The notes under the pieces are model-generated. The model saw nothing but the letters and a program-made list of their open reading frames with translations. It did not search any database and was not told the origin of the DNA. Of a stretch of DNA of 64,000 nt, positions 1 to 11,571 are shown one piece after another. A program made the translations under genes and the position numbers. The stretch's first letter is position 1, and each line of letters begins with the position of its first letter. Source of the DNA: Phellopilus nigrolimitatus (Eukaryota; Basidiomycota; Agaricomycetes; Hymenochaetales; Hymenochaetaceae); NCBI GenBank assembly GCA_021029095.1, contig JAJOHG010000035.1, forward strand, positions 186,001-250,000, read 5' to 3'.

Positions 1-1213
1 TCACAGGATCCCCGAGTCCTTGAGCGCGTTCTGCAGGATCGTCTCCTTCACGGCGGCAAAGACGAGGCGGATGTTGCCCGTATCTGTCGCTTGCGTCAAA
101 CTATGGCCGTAAGTGAGCATAACATAGCAAGGACGAAGAAAAGTATGACACTTACTGGGGATACACGCTGAGGCGTGCCCTATTCGCCTGCATGAAGCGC
201 CAGAGGATGTACTTGGCGGCCTTGTTGATATCTGGCCCGCCGGTGTACTCGGGGAAGTACTTCTCGAGCGGGACCTTGGGGAGCTTGCTCTTGAAGACGT
301 CGATCTTGTTGAGGAATAATATGATGCTCGTGCGGAGGAACCAGCGGGAGTTGATGACGCTCTCGAAGAGCACGAGGCTCTCGACCATGCGGTTCTGGCC
401 GGCCTCCTCGAGGAGCACCTGGTCGTACTCGGAGAGCGCGGTGCAGAAGATGATGCTGGTGACGCTCTCGAAGCAGTGTATCCACTTCTTGCGCTCGGAG
501 CGCTGGCCGCCGACGTCGAACATGTGTATGCTGAGCTGGCCCATGTTGAAGCGCGTCTCGACGATGCCGGTGCTCTTCTGGCGGGCGCGCAGCACGTCCG
601 TCTCGGTGGGCACGTAGCCCGCGCGCCCGATGCGCGCGACCTCGCTGAAGAAGTACGACGCGCTGTCCATCAGGTAGAACTCGCTGCTGTGGTCCATGAT
701 GCGCGGGATGATCGGGTCCGCCCACAGCGCGTCTATCGCGGCCGCGACGTCCTCGCTGAACGCCGCGTTCGCCGCGCCCGCGCCCGCACCGGAGCCGTCG
801 AGCTTGTAGTCGAGGATCGCGTCGGCGTGCACGCGGTTCGCGGGCAGCACCGGGTCGACGCTCAGCTTGCGCATCGCGAGCACGATCGCCTGCGCGGACT
901 CGAGCAGGTTGCGGTACACGGTGAGGCGGTACGACGCGAGCTCGTCGCGCGTGTACCCGTTCTGGTGGATGATCTTCATCTGCTTGACGATCGTCGACTT
1001 GCCGGACTCGCCGGAGCCTGGTGGCGCGCGGGGCGGGGCGCGGTCAGCTGCGGGTTCTCTCCGGAATGGAATCGAAGACTGGAGGGAAAACGCACCCAGC
1101 AAGAGGATCTTGCATTCTTTGCGGAACTTGCGCGAGTCCTCCTCGATCTGTCTGTCGATCTCCTCGGAGCGCTCCTTCTCTGTGCGGTCCTGGACGGATG
1201 CGCAGGCCCCCAT
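1..1213 (-). CDS. Heterotrimeric G-protein alpha subunit
   Basis: This is a GTP-binding alpha subunit that couples plasma-membrane receptors to cAMP or MAPK signalling. Three exons (1213-1096, 1017-156, 100-1) with introns at 1095-1018 and 155-101 give 359 residues, the usual family length, and the stop codon is the first three bases of the window. Visible motifs are MGACAS at the N-terminus (Gly2 myristoylation and Cys4 palmitoylation signals), P-loop GSGESGKST split by intron 1, the switch I segment [10 protein letters not shown], switch [20 protein letters not shown] and TQATDT. The C-terminus is KDSGIL and lacks the cysteine four residues from the end that pertussis toxin modifies in Gi-type subunits. 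The start was chosen for the myristoylation motif; upstream in-frame methionines belong to unspliced leader. A short Ala/Gly-rich insert ([10 protein letters not shown]) lies in the helical domain. The family call is secure; the fungal subgroup is not assigned. Confidence 0.96.
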
Positions 1214-1704
1214 GGTGCGCGGGCTCGGGCTCGGGCTCGGGGGTGTCGTGTCGTTGTCTAGATGGTGGTGGTGGGTGATGAGAGGAAAGCAAAGAGCGAG
1301 CGCGGGAGGGAGGGATGCGGATGCGAGTGTAGATACGGCGAGGCGAGGCGACGACGACCTAATTAGACCCAAGAAAGGCAAGCAGCGCCGATAAATGAAA
1401 AAAAAACGAAAGGCAAAACGAAACAAAAAGGCAAGGTCGGGCTCGCAAGCAGCGTGCGACGTCGTAGCGTTATCGGTCGCCAATCGTCAGTGCGTGTCGC
1501 TCGGCGTCGTCGTCGTCGTCGTAGCCGTCGTCGTCGCCAGATGGCACGAACAAGATCGGATGTCGTGCCAGGTAAGTCCGGGACGGCCGGTGTACAGCTC
1601 GTGGGGAAGGGCGTGTCTCGTGGCGGCGCAAGAGGGGTGATGGACGTCGACGGATGCGGGGCGTCGTACGTGGAGAATCAGAACGGTGTCCAGACGGCGG
1701 GCAG
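1214..1704. other. 5' flank of the G-alpha gene
   Basis: This region between the G-alpha start codon and the left edge of the segmental duplication shows no supportable gene. It is rich in CGTCGT-type trinucleotides near 1505-1540 and contains an A-rich stretch at 1396-1432. I see no clear TATA box on the minus strand. It is presumably the G-alpha promoter and leader. Confidence 0.5.
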
Positions 1705-2479
1705 GGTGCGAGCGGGACGTCGAGCGCGGTGACGAGGACAAGATACGAATGTTGAGGGCAGGCCGGAACAGACTCCGCCCTTGGTGTGCGCGGGCCGAGC
1801 CGAGATCCCTTTTCCGGCCCCTCGATCAATTCCGCAACCTTGTTCTTTCGTTTTTTATGAAATCTCGATTTTGCTTCGCAGCAGATTAATCTGGTTTCTC
1901 GCTCATCCTTGGACCGTAATACACATGATACGCATTCTATCGGATAATCTAGTAGTGCCGCTGTTGAAGCAATCGTCCAGCGTTCTACAAACATGAAAAC
2001 ACAGAAGGAATAATATTCGTGAGGTAAAGTTTCTCCGGGAAGTAAATTTACTAAGTGCAAAGGGAGAGAATACAAGATGATACATATGGAAATACCCGGA
2101 ACATCAAATCATCCAAAACCTTTTAAATCTGTGATTAGAGGTGGAAAAAGCTTTGCTTAATTATGAGATTGACAGGTGGATATATGTGCTGCCGGTGCCC
2201 TTTCTTTATTAGGTAGCCGACCGACGCTCACGTCCGGTATCCGAACCACCCCGCAGGCTTTAATATCTCCTTTCCGGGCGACGTGCAATCTTCCTCGACA
2301 GCGCGTACCGGCTCGCTCGACCCGTACCGACTGCCACAAGTGCTGTCAGCTGCGCCGGCTAATTCTAAGCCGGCGCGCGCCGCCGACGTGCAATTAATCT
2401 TGTACGGCGGCCACCGTGCCCACACAGGACCGGTGCTGCCTCTACAGGCGGCAGTTGATTTTCCCGCACCATCATATGA

Positions 2480-3140
2480 GTGCACATCTAGTTTGGAGTG
2501 CTTTGAAATCTACTGCTTGAGACATGAATGCCATGATTACTACTCCTTGCCTCTCTGGTTATTTTATCATCATCCGGACCCTTCTGCTCCTCACTAGATT
2601 TGTGTTTATATGTGCAGGATCTTTCATTTTCTTTAAAATGTCCTCGCATGCCTCCTCCTCAGTCGAGCCTATTTTCCTTACAGTTTCTGCTTAAAAATTA
2701 TGACCCAAAAGTCTTTCTTTGCAGAATCATCTGAATAAAATACAAGTAAAAGTGCCCGCAGTAGGCGTGTATCAGAGTTATGGTGCCTCGCGCCAACATT
2801 ACTTAACACACCAGGGCGTGGCTGTCCAGCCAGCCAGCCATCACCTGATATGACTGTCTATCCGCCGCGCCATCGTCATAATGTGCCCGGCCTTGAGCTC
2901 GGACGCCTCTCATGATTACCAACTGTCAAGGCCGGCATGTCTTTGGCACCTTACATTTCCCATTAGGATAGAAGAGATAATTTGACCAGCACATGTTGAG
3001 TGCACATCCGGTTTGGAGTTCTCTGAAAGTTCACTATTAGAGACATAAATGCTATGATTACTTCGCTACCTTTCTATTTACTTTTAGAGACCATCCGGAC
3101 CCTTCTGCCCAATGCCACCTTCACTGAGTTTTCCCTTACC
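2480..3140. repeat. Local direct repeats flanking the small-protein family
   Basis: Two copies of a roughly 120 bp segment, at about 2480-2600 and 2990-3135, share GAGTGCACATC, TTTGGAGT, GAGACAT and CCGGACCCTTCTGC blocks. A third copy is at about 13577-13720 in unit 2. Each precedes, in plus-strand order, a copy of the small minus-strand protein gene, so it is probably the 3' flank of an ancestral gene that was copied with it. Confidence 0.7.
2600..2830 (-). pseudogene. Broken third copy of the small duplicated protein family
   Basis: On the minus strand this stretch encodes pieces that align with the two intact small ORFs at 3136-3456 and 13713-14033. One is a hydrophobic segment resembling ITLIHAYCGHFYLYFIQ. 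The other is an acidic C-terminal piece beginning STEEEACEDILKKMKDPAH. Stop codons and frame changes lie between them. The repeated 3' flank is also present. I do not recognise the family, and this copy looks non-functional. Confidence 0.5.
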
Positions 3141-3456
3141 TTCCTGCCTTGTGATAATCTCGAAGCTGTTCCAAAAGGTCAATGTATGCTGCCTCTGCAC
3201 TTGCACCTTTTCCCGCCGGCTTCCAATCATTTATGACCATTTCTATTGGCTTTGCATTAAGTCTGAATAAATAGAAGTAAAAGTACCCATAGCAGGCATG
3301 TGTCAGAGCTATTCCCAAGCCAGTGACAAAGGCAAGACATACACTTAGCTTGGAGTCGTCAGGGAAGCCACAGTCTTTCGACATCACCCTTAGGTACTCA
3401 AAAATCCCCACAGATACTTCTACATCTATATTACTCTTCCTATGTAGAATAGACAT
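3136..3456 (-). CDS. Small hypothetical protein, duplicated family copy 1
   Basis: This is an open frame of 106 codons. Its middle section (about residues 45-70) is hydrophobic, with FVTGLGIALTHACYGYFYFY, and its end is charged, with SAEAAYIDLLEQLRDYHKAGR-like sequence. It shares the S-x-E-A-L-(8)-L-L C-terminal pattern and a T-(L/A)-THA core with the ORF at 13713-14033. The similarity of three copies argues that this was once a real gene rather than a chance frame. There may be an upstream exon that I cannot define. No known domain is recognised and no function is proposed. Confidence 0.4.
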   Translation of the reverse strand: MSILHRKSNIDVEVSVGIFEYLRVMSKDCGFPDDSKLSVCLAFVTGLGIALTHACYGYFYFYLFRLNAKPIEMVINDWKPAGKGASAEAAYIDLLEQLRDYHKAGR

Positions 3457-4112
3457 TGCAAGAGACTATGTTAGCAATAAATAATAATAAAATGCATTCC
3501 GGACCGCCTCTGAACCTTGATGTTTCCTTTCCGAGCGATGTGCAATCCGGGCCCGTCCTGTCGGAAGCCGCCCGCTGTCAGTCCCGCACGCGCCACTGTG
3601 CTCATACGTGCTGATAGCGGTTCTGCGACGTCTGCGGACGTCCCACCGGCCATCACGCGGTCTGACTGGCTGTCTGACGCGCCTCGAGCACCTCTCGTGA
3701 TTGCCAGCTGTCAATGTCCCGGGCCCGCGCCGACTGCAAGGCCGGTCTGTCTTTGGCACCTCGCCGTCAAGCCTCTACGTCGGCCGCGCGGCGGCAGCAC
3801 CGTGCCCCGCCGCTGCAGCAACCGGCTCCCGCCGCGTGCGGCTATCACATATGCCGCGCGCGGGAGAAGGGCACGACGCTCCCCGTCTTTCATCATCTCG
3901 TCCGCCGGAACCGAACTTGAGGATAAGCAGCGCGTTTAGCGCGCAGCGTGCCTTTCCTCGTTCCCGCCCGCGTTACCTCCCCCCTTTCTTTAATTGCTGC
4001 AGAGCCTCCACGCAAAGGGTGCGACAGCCGACGCTCGTGCGTCCGGCCCTTTTCGCGGCCCGCAACGAGAGCCAGCGCCCGCTGTCAAGTACCGCGTGCT
4101 GCGCCCCGCTAA

Positions 4113-4635
4113 GGGCCTGCTCGGCCCCAGGAGTTGCGCAGCCTCCACCACCCAAATTTGCAACCGGTGACTTCCCAGTCACCGGTTGGCCAACCTCAGC
4201 CGAAACGAGTGCTCGGTACGGCTGTGGTTGTGACGCAACGGCTTCTGTGCGTGACTTTCTTCCTCTAGACTGTCCGTTCTGTGCCTACAGTCCTTAAAGG
4301 TCCGAGTTATTCTTATATCTGCATTTGCCACAATCCTCTATGACATATTTGTTTTTCGTAGTTTTTTTTTTTTTGCCGGCATTTTCTTTTCACTGAAAAT
4401 TTGAAACAAATAATAATAATAATTAAAAAGCATTTAAATTTGCCTAATATAGGTTATTATATAAGATAAGCGCCCAAATCTAAATGAAGTCCGGCATTTC
4501 GGATGACCACTTTTGCATTACAGTATGTGACTTTATGTGACAAACAGGTGCAGCGTTAGTTCAGACTAGTGCGGAAACCTCCGGCCCTGGGTTGCCCAGC
4601 CGGTGACTGCACAACTCCTGGAGCCGAGCAGGCCC
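4113..4635. mobile_element. 523 bp MITE with PIF/Harbinger-like ends
   Basis: The ends are inverted copies: GGGCCTGCTCGGCCCCAGG at the left, and at the right a segment whose reverse complement begins GGGCCTGCTCGGCTCCAGG. Similarity continues inward (CAGTCACCGG(T/C)TGG) after a 42-base interruption in the left arm. The element is flanked by TAA on both sides (4110-4112 and 4636-4638). The paralogous position in duplication unit 2 (14876-14878) has a single TAA followed by the same GACGC flank and no insert. A three-base TWA target duplication and GGG-starting ends are features of PIF/Harbinger elements and their MITEs. The interior is AT-rich with no coding capacity, so the element is non-autonomous. 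Confidence 0.8.
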
Positions 4636-4639
4636 TAAG

Positions 4640-5490
4640 ACGCGTACCCGGTCTGTGCATGACGTATGTACGTTGGTCTAGCCCTCGTGCCTTACTGCCT
4701 GACAGTGACGCGCCTCGTTCGGGGGCTTCTCCTGCATTGGACGTCGCAACGTGGCGGGCTTTGAGCTCGAGCTTCTGTCCAGTGTCCATCCTAGTACTTC
4801 TTCTGTGCGACTTGCTCACGTACATGTCTCTTACGGTCGGCGAACTCGACCCCGACCGCGTGTCCTTTCTCCGCGCATGCGTAATGACAAGACGTCCGCT
4901 CGGCTATCGAATACACAACTTGCGCGCAGCGAAAAAGGCACATCCTCTACGCTATGTGTCGACTTTAGAGCAGCGTGCCTTTCTTCGCTCCCTCGCACGT
5001 GCATCTGCCGGCCCCTTCCGCGCCAGCGGCGCCACCTACCCGTATGCTTCGCTGTCCGCATCCGAGTCCGGCAGCTGCGGGCGTCTCTAGGGCAGGCTGG
5101 CGCGTGCCGTAGAGGCTTTGGCCGGGCCGCGTGCACGCGGGCGGGCTCCTGTCTGCTCCTGTCGAGCGCCCGGTATCTCTGGCTCCGCGCCTGCTTGTCG
5201 TACGGCGTCTCCACGTGCCTCCTTACCCCTCTGTCTCTAGACTGCTCTTCTGGCCTTTTCTGAGACTTTGGTGAGCCTCTTCGCACTTGGAGCCCGACTT
5301 GTCAAGCCTTGCTTTACGGACTACGGTTTTCTCCCCCGACGCCGCACGTACGTCATCCGGACCTCGCACCAACGCCCGTTCGGTTCTCAGGTACCCGTCC
5401 CCGGTCTGAGTGACCGACGCGCCTCTTTTGGAGCGCTCGACGTCACAGCGTGGCCGGTCTCGAGCTCAAGGTCATATCCAGCGTTCAGTT
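4640..5490. repeat. Internal direct repeat pair, GC-rich
   Basis: A segment at about 4640-4800 resembles one at about 5330-5490. Both contain a GACGCGCCTC block followed by (G/A)GACGTC(G/A)CA(A/G)CGTGGC and a GAGCTC(G/A)AG run. The ORFs overlapping here have unlike amino-acid composition and no recognisable domain. I read this as non-coding repeated sequence. Confidence 0.45.
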
Positions 5491-7399
5491 TCTTGTATCC
5501 GACGTCTTAGGCTTTGGAAAGCCTGCGAATTTTCGACATCTCCAGGCCTCCCGCTGATGAATCGTCTATCTTGTCGTTCGCGCGCTTGTACGCGCTATAT
5601 TCATACGATTCCGGGGGGGTTTTTTTTTTCCTCAAAAGAATAGTTGATATTTGCTTTAGTGTATATTAGTGTATATTAATGGAAATAAGCAGAATATATA
5701 GAGCAGGGTGCTCCATGACATGCGCCTCGATGGACACGACCCCGCTGCCAACCGCGCTGCCCACGTAACGGACGCACACTGGCGGCCCTTCAAGCACGCG
5801 GGCCCGCGTGTCCACCGAGACGCGCTCAGCGCTACAGCGGCGTGTCGTAGCCATATGCCGTGCCATTCGGCTGGGCTGACGCGAAGAGCACGGTGGGCCC
5901 GGAGCCGAGCGGGTCACTCGGGAAGGGCGGCGGTGGGCACGTATATACGGAGGAGGCTGTCTTCAGTTTCCTACGATTTCTTAAGTAGTTAGAAAAATCA
6001 TTCAAAGATTGCGAAATGAGGCTCGCTCACACACCAGGCGCCCAGCCCCTACAGCCCCAGCACGGATGGCTCGACGACTCGTGGGGTGGGCGGGGCTCGA
6101 GCCTCGTGCCCACAGAACCTCCAATTAGCTCGCGCTCCTATAGCTCTTGACCCGCCTACTGCCGTACCGGCATAAGCTCGGCGCGAGTGGCAGGCACTCG
6201 TCCATCTCAACGTTTGTGTCTGCGTCGCCCACGGCAGACAGCGCCCGCCCGGAGTTGTCGCACATTATCCCTCGCGCGCGCCGATAATGGAGTCCGCGTC
6301 CGCACTGCGGCCGGCTCCGCACGGTCGCCCGTCTCGCTGGACGACTTCGTATCCGCAAAGAGCCTGCGCTCGTACGTATCATCGAGCACGCCATCCTCCG
6401 CGGTCCACGTGCGCAGGCGTGTAGCGTGCAGCCGGAAGCCGCCCTTCGCACAACGGCGCCGGCGCGCGCAGTGTGGTGAGACGAAGGCGAGCGTTGGAAG
6501 AGAAAGATGGATGCGGGAGGATAGGCGAGCGCGATGGTGAGGACACTGAGGTGAACTATAGGGTCAGATAGAGCATAAGATATAAGAAACACGGAAACGT
6601 ACATAGTGGCCAAAATGCCTATCACACCTGCATGGCGTCATCCTTCTCCCTGAATGCGCGCGCGGACGTCCTGAAAAGACGGACGCGTCGGGTAGGCGAG
6701 GTGGCGTGAGGCAGGGGAGGGCGCGGGAGTCCGTGGCTGCGCGCGCATCGTCGCCGCCGGACTCGCTCTCTTCTGCGTCCGGATCCGCGCCTTCGCCCTC
6801 ACGCAAGATATCGTTCGTGTGCGGGAAGGCGCCTCTTCTTCCCCGCGCACACGCTGCCCCCTCCCGCCGTCTCCGCCTCCACCTCTACTCCACTCGGCTT
6901 ACTCTTCCATCCCTGCCGCCTGCACAGGTGCGCCGCACGGGCACGGTCACCCGCAGGCTTTGCGGGCGGTGAGGCCTCGAGCACGACGACGCGCTCTACA
7001 AACACGCGCACGAACGCGACGGTGCGCTCGAGCACGTCCTGCTGCAACCAGGGCCAACGGAGTTTACAGTCGGACGGCTTTCACATAGCACTCTGGTACA
7101 AAATTGGTACAGAATTTATATTGGCACGTACCCTACAACCAGGAGTTCACAATAGACAATAATACAAGGCATTACATGTATGCGGAGAAAAGAAAATGAG
7201 AGGTAAGATACAAATGGGAAGGCTCGCGAAGACTGTGTGACATGTGGCAATGTCATGTGGCTATGTCGACTACCCATTATAAGGCATACGTTCCCACATT
7301 ATTTGTACACTTTTCGACACTTTTTTGCAATAGTGCCATACCTACACAGCCGCTGCAGGTGAAAACGTAGAAGTGGAAAAGGACGATTCCTTCCTTGCG
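5491..7399. other. Gene-poor GC-rich stretch, no supportable gene
   Basis: Open frames here (for example minus 6625-6125 and minus 7047-6799) are Arg/Ala/Ser-rich and show no domain or coherent splice structure. A T-rich run follows GGGGGG at 5610-5633. 7090-7399 is the 3' flank of the kinase gene. Part of 6180-6430 could be a decayed gene fragment but I cannot name it. Confidence 0.4.
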
Positions 7400-10395
7400 T
7401 CAGGAATCGTAACTAGAGAAAGTGGAGGAACCAGCGTTGTACGAAGCGTTCGAACTCGAAGCAAGATCCAACGCTGGACTGATTACATCCAAGAACTCAA
7501 TAATATGTGTTCCGGGAAAGGAAGAGGATTGATCCATAAACGACAAAAGATCGACGTCCTCGCACGAGTAATCGCTCTGGTCATGTGTAAATGCCGTATC
7601 GGGGTTGGGACTTTCGATATAAAGGCTGAATTCGTAAGAGTTCATCTGTTCTGGTACGCTGAGGCACGGCCCAATTACAGCACTTTCCGGACTTTTTGCC
7701 TTTGGAGACATCTGGTAGAAAGTCAGGTTGTTGTTTGAATGTAGTTTCATACGAGGAGCACTCGCCTCGTCCAGGTGCATAACGTTTAAGAAGCCAGGCG
7801 GGACTCCTTTGACATGAACTCGCGGGTCAAATCTACTTTCCTTCTTCGCACCATCGATCTCTATCCACTCGGGGTCTGCGAAGCGTCGATACTGAAATTG
7901 ATACGCACTTGAGAGTCATGCAAACGGACATTGACGATGAACTCACACTCTGGCCACTTTCGTGGCAGAAGTCAAGGGTGGGCTGAGCTTCTTTCTCATC
8001 CCCACGGTACGAGACGGCGACTTCGCCCCGCCCGCCGCGCCGCCCGCGAACGTCGAGCGCGCTGACGGGCACGGCCATGTTCGTGTTCGCGAAGACGTGC
8101 TCACAATCGAGGCCGAGGCCGAGGTCTATGCCGGCGTCGAAGTCCGCCGAGGATGCGGAGGCTGATGCGGGTGGGGGAACAGGGACCGCGTTGATGGCGA
8201 TGCTAAGGGGCGCGGGCACGGGTGCGTCGCCGGTGCTGGTGCCGTTCGCCCCGAGCGGGCCAAGCAAGGTAGGCTGGAAGTGGCACCCGTCCTTGGGCGC
8301 GCGGCGCGTGACGAGCATGGCGACGCACTCGCCGGGGCCCGTGGGCGGGATGTGGCCGAAGATTTCTTCAGGAAGTGAGTCAAAATCAAGCAGATCCGGC
8401 TGTTACGTATGCATGATTCGTTAATCACTTTCATATAAGTTTGTTGAACAGGATGCTCTCACGGAATAAGCGTCTACAATCCCGCTCTCCGTCAAGTTTT
8501 GTACAACAGATTGTATATCAGGCCGCTCCGCGGGATACGTTGCCCAGCATTTCTCCATCAGCACCCACATATCATCAGACAGTCCGCGTTGAGCTGCTTG
8601 TGCGCCTGGCCAGGGCGGCCGCCTGTCATACTTGACGACTTCAAGAACGACCTGTCCATCGCGGAGTTGAGAGAACGGGATGTCTTCGGTAAATACCTAC
8701 AGGTTTTACGTTTCATAAGCAACACGAAAATGCTAATTGTTGCCTGCGAAATGCACATACCTCTAAACACACTGACGCAAAGGCGTAAACATCACTGCAC
8801 GTCGTGATTTCACAAGGAATTCCGCTGAAGCGGCTCGAGTCGAGAAGCTCGGGAGCCTGCCAGCGCATTGCGCCCTTCCCCGTAAATGACGAAGCTGCCA
8901 CTGTGGATGCTTGAGAGTCTACGAGCTTTGCCAGACCGAAGTCGGCAAGCTTCGGGTGTCCATTAGGATCAATCAATACGTTGGCCTAGATTAAATTGCA
9001 CTCAGACAAAACGGAAAGTACAGATGACTAAGAACCTACGGCTCGTAGGTCCCCATGTACTACTAGTGGTTTCAGGGTATGCAAGTAGCATAGGCCCACA
9101 GAAATTCCAACAATCTTGCATGTATGTGAATCGGCACTTCTATTTATTGATAAGACTTTCTGTCGGCAACAGACTTACCAATGCAATCCTATCCGTGTCT
9201 GGATTGTGTTTCAGATACGAGAGGACATCGCCGTTGTCCATCCACGGGGAAACTAGAGCAAGTCGAGGTGAGAATTCTTCGGTGCACACGCCATAGAATG
9301 GCAAGATATTCGGGTGACAAAATTGGCGCCAGATCATCGCTTCTTTGCAGAAGTCCTGTAATGGCAGTTTAAATCAGTCATATCATAGTGAATTCCGAAA
9401 TCATAGAAGTCTAAGACACACCTGGTGATGATCGTGCTTACTGTCGGAAAGGCCGAAATTTCTGAGAACTTTGAGAGCTACAAGATTCCCGCCCATGCTG
9501 CCTTTCCATACATCAGCGAAACCTCCTCCCGTAATTGGATTTTTACCAACTCGTTTGATATTCGACAGGAAAAGAAATTTAGGAAGAAACCCAGTGACGT
9601 TGACTAGTTTCTGAAGAAAACGCTCCAAGACGCGGCAGGACTCAAACTGGTTGTCTATGAGCTACTAATAGTGCGTTAAAAGCATTATACTTCCATGAAA
9701 TGAACTACTTGCCAATTGCAAAACATCCATGAGGCTAAGAATATCAGTCTTATCCATTTCTAAAGCCTCTTGCAGAATAACATCGCTTGTCCTGTTGTGA
9801 ATCCTGGACGTCAATAAAAGTGCCATATCACGTTCATCAAACTTCAGAGAATGACGAAATAGATTTGGCCAATTCTTTTCGGAGTCAGGATTGTCATGAT
9901 AAGTAGTTTCCTCCGAACGCTGAAGTATGTCAGTCAAAAACTCGCGAGCCATGGCTTGTCTTGCGATGGTCATCAGCGGACTTCCGGTGAGAAGATTATG
10001 TGCCTTGTTCAGAAACAAACTACCAAAGGACCGTCAGAAGGTCAAGTCAGAACAGCACAACAAGAAACATTCACTCGACAGTTATAGTCTCATAATCAGT
10101 CCTTTCTGATATTTCAGACAACCAATGAAGATATTGCACGTAGTAGTACGTTGTAATCTTTTGAAAATGTTCAGGTTATGGTCAACGGATGATTATGAGT
10201 AGATTGACGAACAGGATAGATGACCAGATCCGTCTGAAGATTTTGCCAATGTGAACTTCGTTTCGCAGGAAGACTGGCACCAAAGGTATCCTCAAGTTCG
10301 AGAATCATATTATTCCTCCAGCTCCAAATCTGGTCTCGTTCAAGACTTTCCGACGTCGGAGACATCTGTCGTGAGTCAGTCGGGAAGTTCATCAT
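7400..10395 (-). CDS. TKL-type protein kinase of the Agaricomycete expanded family
   Basis: This is a predicted serine/threonine (or dual-specificity) kinase with several short introns. The order on the minus strand is an N-terminal region from about 10395 and 10018, then the kinase domain from about 9570 to 8450, then a Ser/Pro/Ala-rich tail ending at 7400. Visible kinase elements are a glycine loop ITGGGFADVWKG, VALKVL with the catalytic lysine, CHPNILPFYGV, a catalytic loop spliced to VVHGDLRAANVLID (HGD in place of HRD, usual for this fungal family), ADFGLAK, a QAPELL motif and an SDVYAFASVCLEV helix. The intron at about 9714-9665 appears to use a GC donor (GCAAGT). The tail includes a VRGRRGGRGEV segment and an acidic end. 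The first exon is uncertain; an ATG at 10395 is used here. The duplicate in unit 2 keeps only the first exon. Confidence 0.85.
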
Positions 10396-11571
10396 TCAAC
10401 TGGAAACGCAATAATCACCATTACCTCGTCGGTGCGTAGCTTCAGCTTCCACATAAATTCCTGTATCTAAAACTGTTTGCTTCTCTCCGCTAGGGACTTT
10501 TATCTTCTCTGAATTTGTGAAAGAACGTTCTGTGATTGATACCAATAAGTATATGGGATGAATCATGATGTACGATATATGAGATGGAAGTGTATAAACG
10601 TGTCGGGGATTAAAGCACATTGTCGGAAACCGCCCGCTGCCTCCAGTCGGGGCAGCGGCTCTTAAGTGCCAAGAAGTACACTCAAATGCTGCCGGGGCAA
10701 GGCGGAGCCTGCTGTGGGCAAATTTTTTAAGGATGAACACGCACAGGAGCAGTTTCGCAGCGTATAGTATCCTTCGTAGCAATGGCAATCTACTGTGCTT
10801 CAGCGACGTTTACATGTCAAAGGTCCGGCGCAAAGACGCAGAAGACGGGAAGGGCTTCAGGCCGTCAGCAGTGCAAAAGCAAGTCGGGTGCGAGGGCAGT
10901 AGAACAGTGGGTAGTCGAGTGGAAGGGCCGTTCTGAAACTGATGCGAAGTGAGTACGTCCAGAGCCTTTAAAACGGCCAACCCTTCAGGTGAGTCAGAGC
11001 TTGAATAGAGTTTAGAAACCAGGGATTTCTCGACGGTCCGGTAGTGTGAGCAGCGCGTGTGGCAAATATCAATTTTAATATCGATTGTACCAGTACCGCA
11101 CTGCCCACGAGAAGCTGATCATGGTGGGAAAAGATTGAAAATCTGTTAGAGAACCTGTATACAAGATAACAATAACTTATCCTTCAATTAGCTATGCATA
11201 ATCACAGTAGTACACGCTAGTGCATGTAGATATTGTCACTTACTACGCAGTACACTGCCTCGGGAGTCAGAAATAAGTGTTGCGCGCATAAGTTGAACGG
11301 CAGTGAGCAACAGAATAGAAGGTTGCCGCATTCCACACAGCATCGGACCTTCAGTCTTTATGATGAGCCGTCTCGACCGGAAGGTGCACCGCTTCGCCGA
11401 GCTTCCGGTATGACAGGTTTTATTTGTGACCACCTAAGAAGTACCGCAAGAAGATAGTAATCATAAACTTTGATTATCTGTAAGAAATATCTCACGATAT
11501 ACTTTAGTTACGTCTGAAGCATATAACCTACAAGAGCACATATCTTGATATCTACGTGCGCCACCCAGCTC
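10396..11571. other. Spacer between kinase and truncated Sld3 copy, duplicated at 16080-17442
   Basis: No gene is supported. The stretch is clearly homologous to about 16080-17442. For example, CCGCCCGCTGCCTCCAGTCGG at 10640 corresponds to CGCCCGCTACCTCCAGTCGG at 16128, and the AACACGCACAGGAGCAG block at 10735 corresponds to AACACACACATGAGCAG at 16230. Open frames are not conserved between the two copies, which argues against coding function. It probably holds the kinase promoter. Confidence 0.6.

Noticed and set aside
476..1261. Plus-strand frames of 261 and 175 codons
   Set aside because: They are shadows of the G-alpha gene on the other strand.
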